From NCBI RefSeq assembly GCF_022352055.1, contig NZ_JAKRWM010000021.1:62001-126000 (forward strand): DNA of 64,000 nt, read 5' to 3'. Made by a program: the position numbers and the translations under genes. Origin of the DNA: Cohnella mopanensis (lineage in GTDB: Bacteria; Bacillota; Bacilli; Paenibacillales; Paenibacillaceae). Shown here one piece after another: positions 61,366 to 64,000 of this stretch. Numbering within the stretch: position 1 is the stretch's first letter; each line of letters begins with the position of its first letter. Below the pieces are notes generated by a model. It was not told the DNA's origin. It ran no database searches and saw nothing but the letters and a program-made list of their open reading frames with translations.

Positions 61366-61572
61366 ATGGAAAACAGAACGAGATTAAGAAAAATGCGACG
61401 TAGAATCGAGAATCTTCGCAATAAAATGGTACTGGCCTTCGTGCATAACGGTGCCGACATGAACCATCCGCAAGTGCTGCGTCTATCGCAGCTGTTGGAT
61501 GAGCAGTTGAATCGTTATGAGCGGTGCAAATTATACGAGCAATCCGACTATCCCCCCCGAAAAGCAGTCTAA
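61366..61572 (+). CDS. Spo0E-like aspartyl-phosphate phosphatase
   Basis: 68 residues. Two antiparallel helices with the signature SQLLDEQLNRYE near the C-terminus. These proteins dephosphorylate Spo0A-P (or similar regulators), delaying sporulation. The ATG at 61366 follows GAAGGAGG by 6 bases. Sda, another brake on sporulation, is encoded 1.2 kb downstream. Confidence 0.9.
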   Translation: MENRTRLRKMRRRIENLRNKMVLAFVHNGADMNHPQVLRLSQLLDEQLNRYERCKLYEQSDYPPRKAV

Positions 61573-61663
61573 ATAGGGGCGAATCTCAGGCGTCATCCAT
61601 CCAAGAACCTGTCCGGTTAATCGAGTATGTATAGATATACCCGCAGGAAAGGAGCCTTTATGG

Positions 61664-62335
61664 ATGGAGGTTACGATTAGCCGACAATTGGCTAGCAAGT
61701 GGTTGAAAACAAACGCATTGCTTTCTAACCCATATATTGCACGGTACATTCCGACTTCAAGGCTGCTGAATAAAAACAATTTGCGGCTGATGCTTGCGAG
61801 ATTCGGCATGGTCGTCGTGAAGCCGGTTCGCGGTGCAGGGGGAATCGGTGTCATTAAAGTAGAGAAATTAGGGGGATCGTATTGGCTGACACATAAATCA
61901 ACCAGCCGTAGGTTCTCGAGCTTTGATCGATTGGTGCGCGCGCTTAACGCTTCTCGCAGAAAACGTACTTATTTGATTCAAAGAGGAATCCATCTCGCTA
62001 AAATCGACGGGCGACCTATCGACTATCGAGTCAAATACGTTAAGGAAAAAGGGAAATGGAAGTACCGTTCAATGGTAGGCCGATTGGCTAGGCCGGGACT
62101 GTTCGTCACGAATCTATGCAGGGGCGGTACCCAGATGACCGCAGCGCAAGGAATACGTCGATCATTGTCCGCTAGGCTTGTCAGAGCGAAGAAACGCGAA
62201 ATGCGACAATTGACGAATGCGTCAACCACGCTACTGGAGAGCCGATATCCAGGCATCAGATCTCTAGGGTATGATTACGGAATCGACCGAAACGGACATA
62301 TTTGGATGTTAGAGGTCAATACACGACCGCAGTAA
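61664..62335 (+). CDS. YheC/YheD-family ATP-grasp protein, short C-terminus
   Basis: 223 residues. VVVKPVRGAGGIGVIKVEK is the ATP-grasp phosphate loop, YLIQRGIHLAKIDGRPIDYRVKYV the central part, and IWMLEVNTRPQ the metal-binding end. YheC/D proteins are spore-coat associated in Bacillus. Relatives usually continue beyond NTRPQ for 10-20 residues; here TAA follows immediately. AAAGGAG lies 9 bases before the ATG. Confidence 0.88.
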   Translation: MEVTISRQLASKWLKTNALLSNPYIARYIPTSRLLNKNNLRLMLARFGMVVVKPVRGAGGIGVIKVEKLGGSYWLTHKSTSRRFSSFDRLVRALNASRRKRTYLIQRGIHLAKIDGRPIDYRVKYVKEKGKWKYRSMVGRLARPGLFVTNLCRGGTQMTAAQGIRRSLSARLVRAKKREMRQLTNASTTLLESRYPGIRSLGYDYGIDRNGHIWMLEVNTRPQ

Positions 62336-62437
62336 ATGTCCCGAAGCGACAGCTTTTTCTATAGATTCCTCTAATAGAATATTTTGCGGTCATGAAAGTT
62401 ATTTATGAAGTCAGCTTAGAAAATGGCAACGACAAAA

Positions 62438-62536
62438 TGTGAATAACTTCATCCACAATTATCACAATGCTGACAAAGGACTTGCGGCATTTTTCAACAA
62501 TTTGTCCACATCATACCCACACCCTTCTGTGGATAA
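62438..62536 (+). promoter_or_regulatory. DnaA-box cluster upstream of sda
   Basis: Two perfect boxes: TGTGAATAA (62438-62446) and TGTGGATAA (62528-62536), both inverse orientation. Two more with one mismatch: TCATCCACA (62449-62457) and TTGTCCACA (62502-62510). In Bacillus subtilis, DnaA binds upstream of sda and activates it when replication is disturbed. Confidence 0.8.
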
Positions 62537-62545
62537 CTGGCGGGC

Positions 62546-62575
62546 TTGTCCAGCAAGATTAGGACGTGCTATGAT
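62546..62575 (+). promoter_or_regulatory. sda promoter
   Basis: TTGTCC, 18-bp spacer, TATGAT with an extended TGC. It lies 10 bp after the last DnaA box and 40 bp before the start. Confidence 0.7.
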
Positions 62576-62615
62576 GCCTTCACAAAGTTCCTAAATAAAG
62601 GAAAGGGTGTGGACG

Positions 62616-62759
62616 ATGTTGCCTCTGTTGCCAGATGACTTGTTGTTGGACGCTTATCGAAGCGCGCTCCGTTTGCAATTGGAAAGAGAGTTCGTTCATC
62701 TGCTTCGGTCGGAAATTAGGCGAAGAAAGCTCAGTATTCCGGAAGAGCGGGTATTCTAG
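62616..62759 (+). CDS. sda: Sporulation checkpoint inhibitor Sda
   Basis: 47 residues: LPDDLLLDAYRSALRLQLEREFVHLLRSEIRRRKL, the helical hairpin of Sda (Bacillus: LSDELLIESYFKA..RDFIELIENEIKRR). It blocks sensor kinase KinA and stops Spo0A activation while replication is active or damaged. AAGGG is 8 bases before the ATG. Ends with EERVF; the stop overlaps the convergent zinc-ribbon gene by 4 bp. Confidence 0.92.
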   Translation: MLPLLPDDLLLDAYRSALRLQLEREFVHLLRSEIRRRKLSIPEERVF

Positions 62760-62989
62760 ACATGCCACACGGTAATGTCAACGCTAAAAGGGTAATCGCA
62801 GGAAGTACATCGAACCGCATGTTGGCAAACCGCCTCATGGACGAATGGACTTGCGGTGAGCAGCGCGGGTTCATAGGGGGAATAGGGACCGCTCCAATCG
62901 GTCCAACGACCTTCGTCTTCGGCAGTGGAACCGCACTTCGGACAAGAGGCCTCTAGGGGGTTCAGAGCGTTGCAGACAGGACAAATCAT
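62756..62989 (-). CDS. Small zinc-ribbon protein
   Basis: 77 residues. Two Cys pairs, CPVC..CPKCG near the N-terminus and CTSCDYPF near the C-terminus, suggest two zinc sites. Role unknown. The ATG at 62989 follows AAGGAGG by 9 bases; a closer ATG at 62998 abuts the site. The ribosome site lies inside the hairpin at 62990-63045. Confidence 0.75.
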   Translation of the reverse strand: MICPVCNALNPLEASCPKCGSTAEDEGRWTDWSGPYSPYEPALLTASPFVHEAVCQHAVRCTSCDYPFSVDITVWHV

Positions 62990-63045
62990 AAAAGGCATCC
63001 TCCTTAGGTCCGGAAAATCCGGAATACCCAAGTAGGATGCCCTTT
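62990..63045. terminator. Hairpin terminator that covers a ribosome site
   Basis: AAAGGCATCCT (62991-63001) pairs with AGGATGCCCTTT, with an inner TCCGG/CCGGA stem; T-runs on both strands. On the minus strand it follows the YumC-type gene, and the AAGGAGG of the zinc-ribbon gene is in the stem. Confidence 0.75.
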
Positions 63046-63052
63046 TGTTTTT

Positions 63053-64000
63053 CTATAATTTCATGTTGCTGCTATGTCCCGGAGACAGCTTGGCGTCCGG
63101 ATCAACATATACTTTAGCGTTGTTGATGGCCGTAGGCGCTTCTCCGAATCCAACCGCGATGAGTTTAAGTTTACCGGGGTATGTCGTAATATCACCTGCG
63201 GCGAATATACCGGGGATATTCGTCTCCATTCGGGAGTCGACGATAATCGATCCTCCTTCGATATGAAGGCCCCATTCGGCGATTGGACCGAGCGAGCTGA
63301 CGAACCCGAAGTTGATAATAACCGCGTCGACATCGTAATCCGTTGTCGCTCCCGATTTAACATCCGTAAGCGTGACTTGCTTAATGGAACCTTCGCCATG
63401 CAAGGCCGTAATTTCCGTTGGGGTGATCACTTTGACTTTAGACTTCATTAATAGCTCGACGCTGTGCTCATGCGCACGGAACTTGTCTCGGCGATGAACC
63501 AAGAGCACTTGCTCGGCGATCGGCTCGAGCATAAGCGCCCAATCTAGCGCGGAATCGCCGCCGCCGCTTATGAGAACCTTCTGACCACGGTAACGTTCAA
63601 GATCGCTGACGAAATAGTGAAGATTGGTTTTCTCATATTGTGCCGCTTCCGGTAATTCCAACCGGCGCGGTTCGAAGGCACCGACACCTGCCGTAAGGAT
63701 TACGGCTCGTGCATGATGCACGCGCTTATCGGTAACAATTTCAAAGAGGCGTTCTTCTAGCTTGCTCACTTTGACAACTTTTTCTTCTAAGTACAATTGA
63801 GATTGAAAAAGATCCATTTGAACTTTTAAGTTATTGACCAGTTCCTGAGCCGTTACTTTCGGAAACCCCGCGACATCATAAATGTATTTCTCCGGGTAGA
63901 GCGCGGCGAGTTGACCGCCTAGTTGAGGCATGCTTTCAATAAGACTTACCGACATTTGCCGCATTCCACCATAGAAGGCTGCGAACATCCCGGCGGGGCC
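63053..64000 (-). CDS. Ferredoxin--NADP reductase type 2 (YumC-like), 5' truncated
   Basis: 315 residues visible; the frame continues to the window edge, where GPAGMFAAF is part of the FAD-binding motif. [55 protein letters not shown] (NADPH site) and [24 protein letters not shown] are diagnostic of the thioredoxin-reductase-like YumC flavoprotein. It lacks the CxxC of thioredoxin reductase. Supplies reduced ferredoxin or flavodoxin. Confidence 0.95.
   Translation of the reverse strand, partial: GPAGMFAAFYGGMRQMSVSLIESMPQLGGQLAALYPEKYIYDVAGFPKVTAQELVNNLKVQMDLFQSQLYLEEKVVKVSKLEERLFEIVTDKRVHHARAVILTAGVGAFEPRRLELPEAAQYEKTNLHYFVSDLERYRGQKVLISGGGDSALDWALMLEPIAEQVLLVHRRDKFRAHEHSVELLMKSKVKVITPTEITALHGEGSIKQVTLTDVKSGATTDYDVDAVIINFGFVSSLGPIAEWGLHIEGGSIIVDSRMETNIPGIFAAGDITTYPGKLKLIAVGFGEAPTAINNAKVYVDPDAKLSPGHSSNMKL

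Overview
The window comes from an endospore-forming Firmicute, most likely Paenibacillaceae (Paenibacillus or Cohnella type). It carries spore-specific genes (two alpha/beta-type SASPs, GerQ, YlbJ/SpoVV, YunB, LytH, a Spo0E-like phosphatase, Sda), strong AGGAGG-type ribosome sites with frequent GTG and TTG starts, a YesM/YesN two-component pair beside a sugar ABC transporter, and gene pairs known from the yut/yun region of Bacillus subtilis (lytH-lipA-yutD, nifU/yutI-yuzB-yutJ, yutM). No phage, insertion sequence, CRISPR, tRNA or rRNA was seen.

Region 1 (1-12.5 kb) is a glycan-use locus: the end of a GH42 beta-galactosidase, a YesM-type sensor kinase, a YesN-type AraC response regulator, a lipoprotein sugar-binding protein with two permeases, a GH36-like alpha-galactosidase, an MFS transporter and a PhnP-like metallo-hydrolase. 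Several genes overlap, which suggests one operon. A cre-like site lies before the binding protein. Region 2 (12.5-17.6 kb) holds small and accessory genes, YunB with an unusual repetitive N-terminus, and a DUF559-like nuclease/winged-helix protein.

Region 3 (17.8-19.6 kb) is the most unusual stretch: 36 head-to-tail copies of a 51-bp unit, 1835 bp, with no convincing gene. A minus-strand terminator flanks it on the left and the kduI-deoR-kduD hexuronate genes on the right. A second, unrelated 51-bp array of four copies lies at 32.11-32.32 kb.

Region 4 (22-42 kb) is mostly core and sporulation functions: lytH, lipA, yutD, NAD kinase, ylbJ, a truncated globin, PepF, two SASPs with matching sigma-G-type promoters, a YcgR/YcgQ permease pair behind a good Zur-box match, trpS under a T-box, a YfhP-like protein, gerQ, ctaB, a Sco protein, a Toprim protein and an MFS exporter.

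Region 5 (42-64 kb) covers envelope and respiration functions: a membrane-transglutaminase protein overlapping a class B PBP, a MurJ/SpoVB-type flippase, ctaA, a UbiD-family decarboxylase, mqnE (futalosine menaquinone pathway), NDH-2, Fe-S assembly genes, Spo0E, a YheC/D protein, sda under a DnaA-box cluster and a YumC-type reductase cut by the window end.

Functions are assigned from motifs and family resemblance read by eye. No database search was run.
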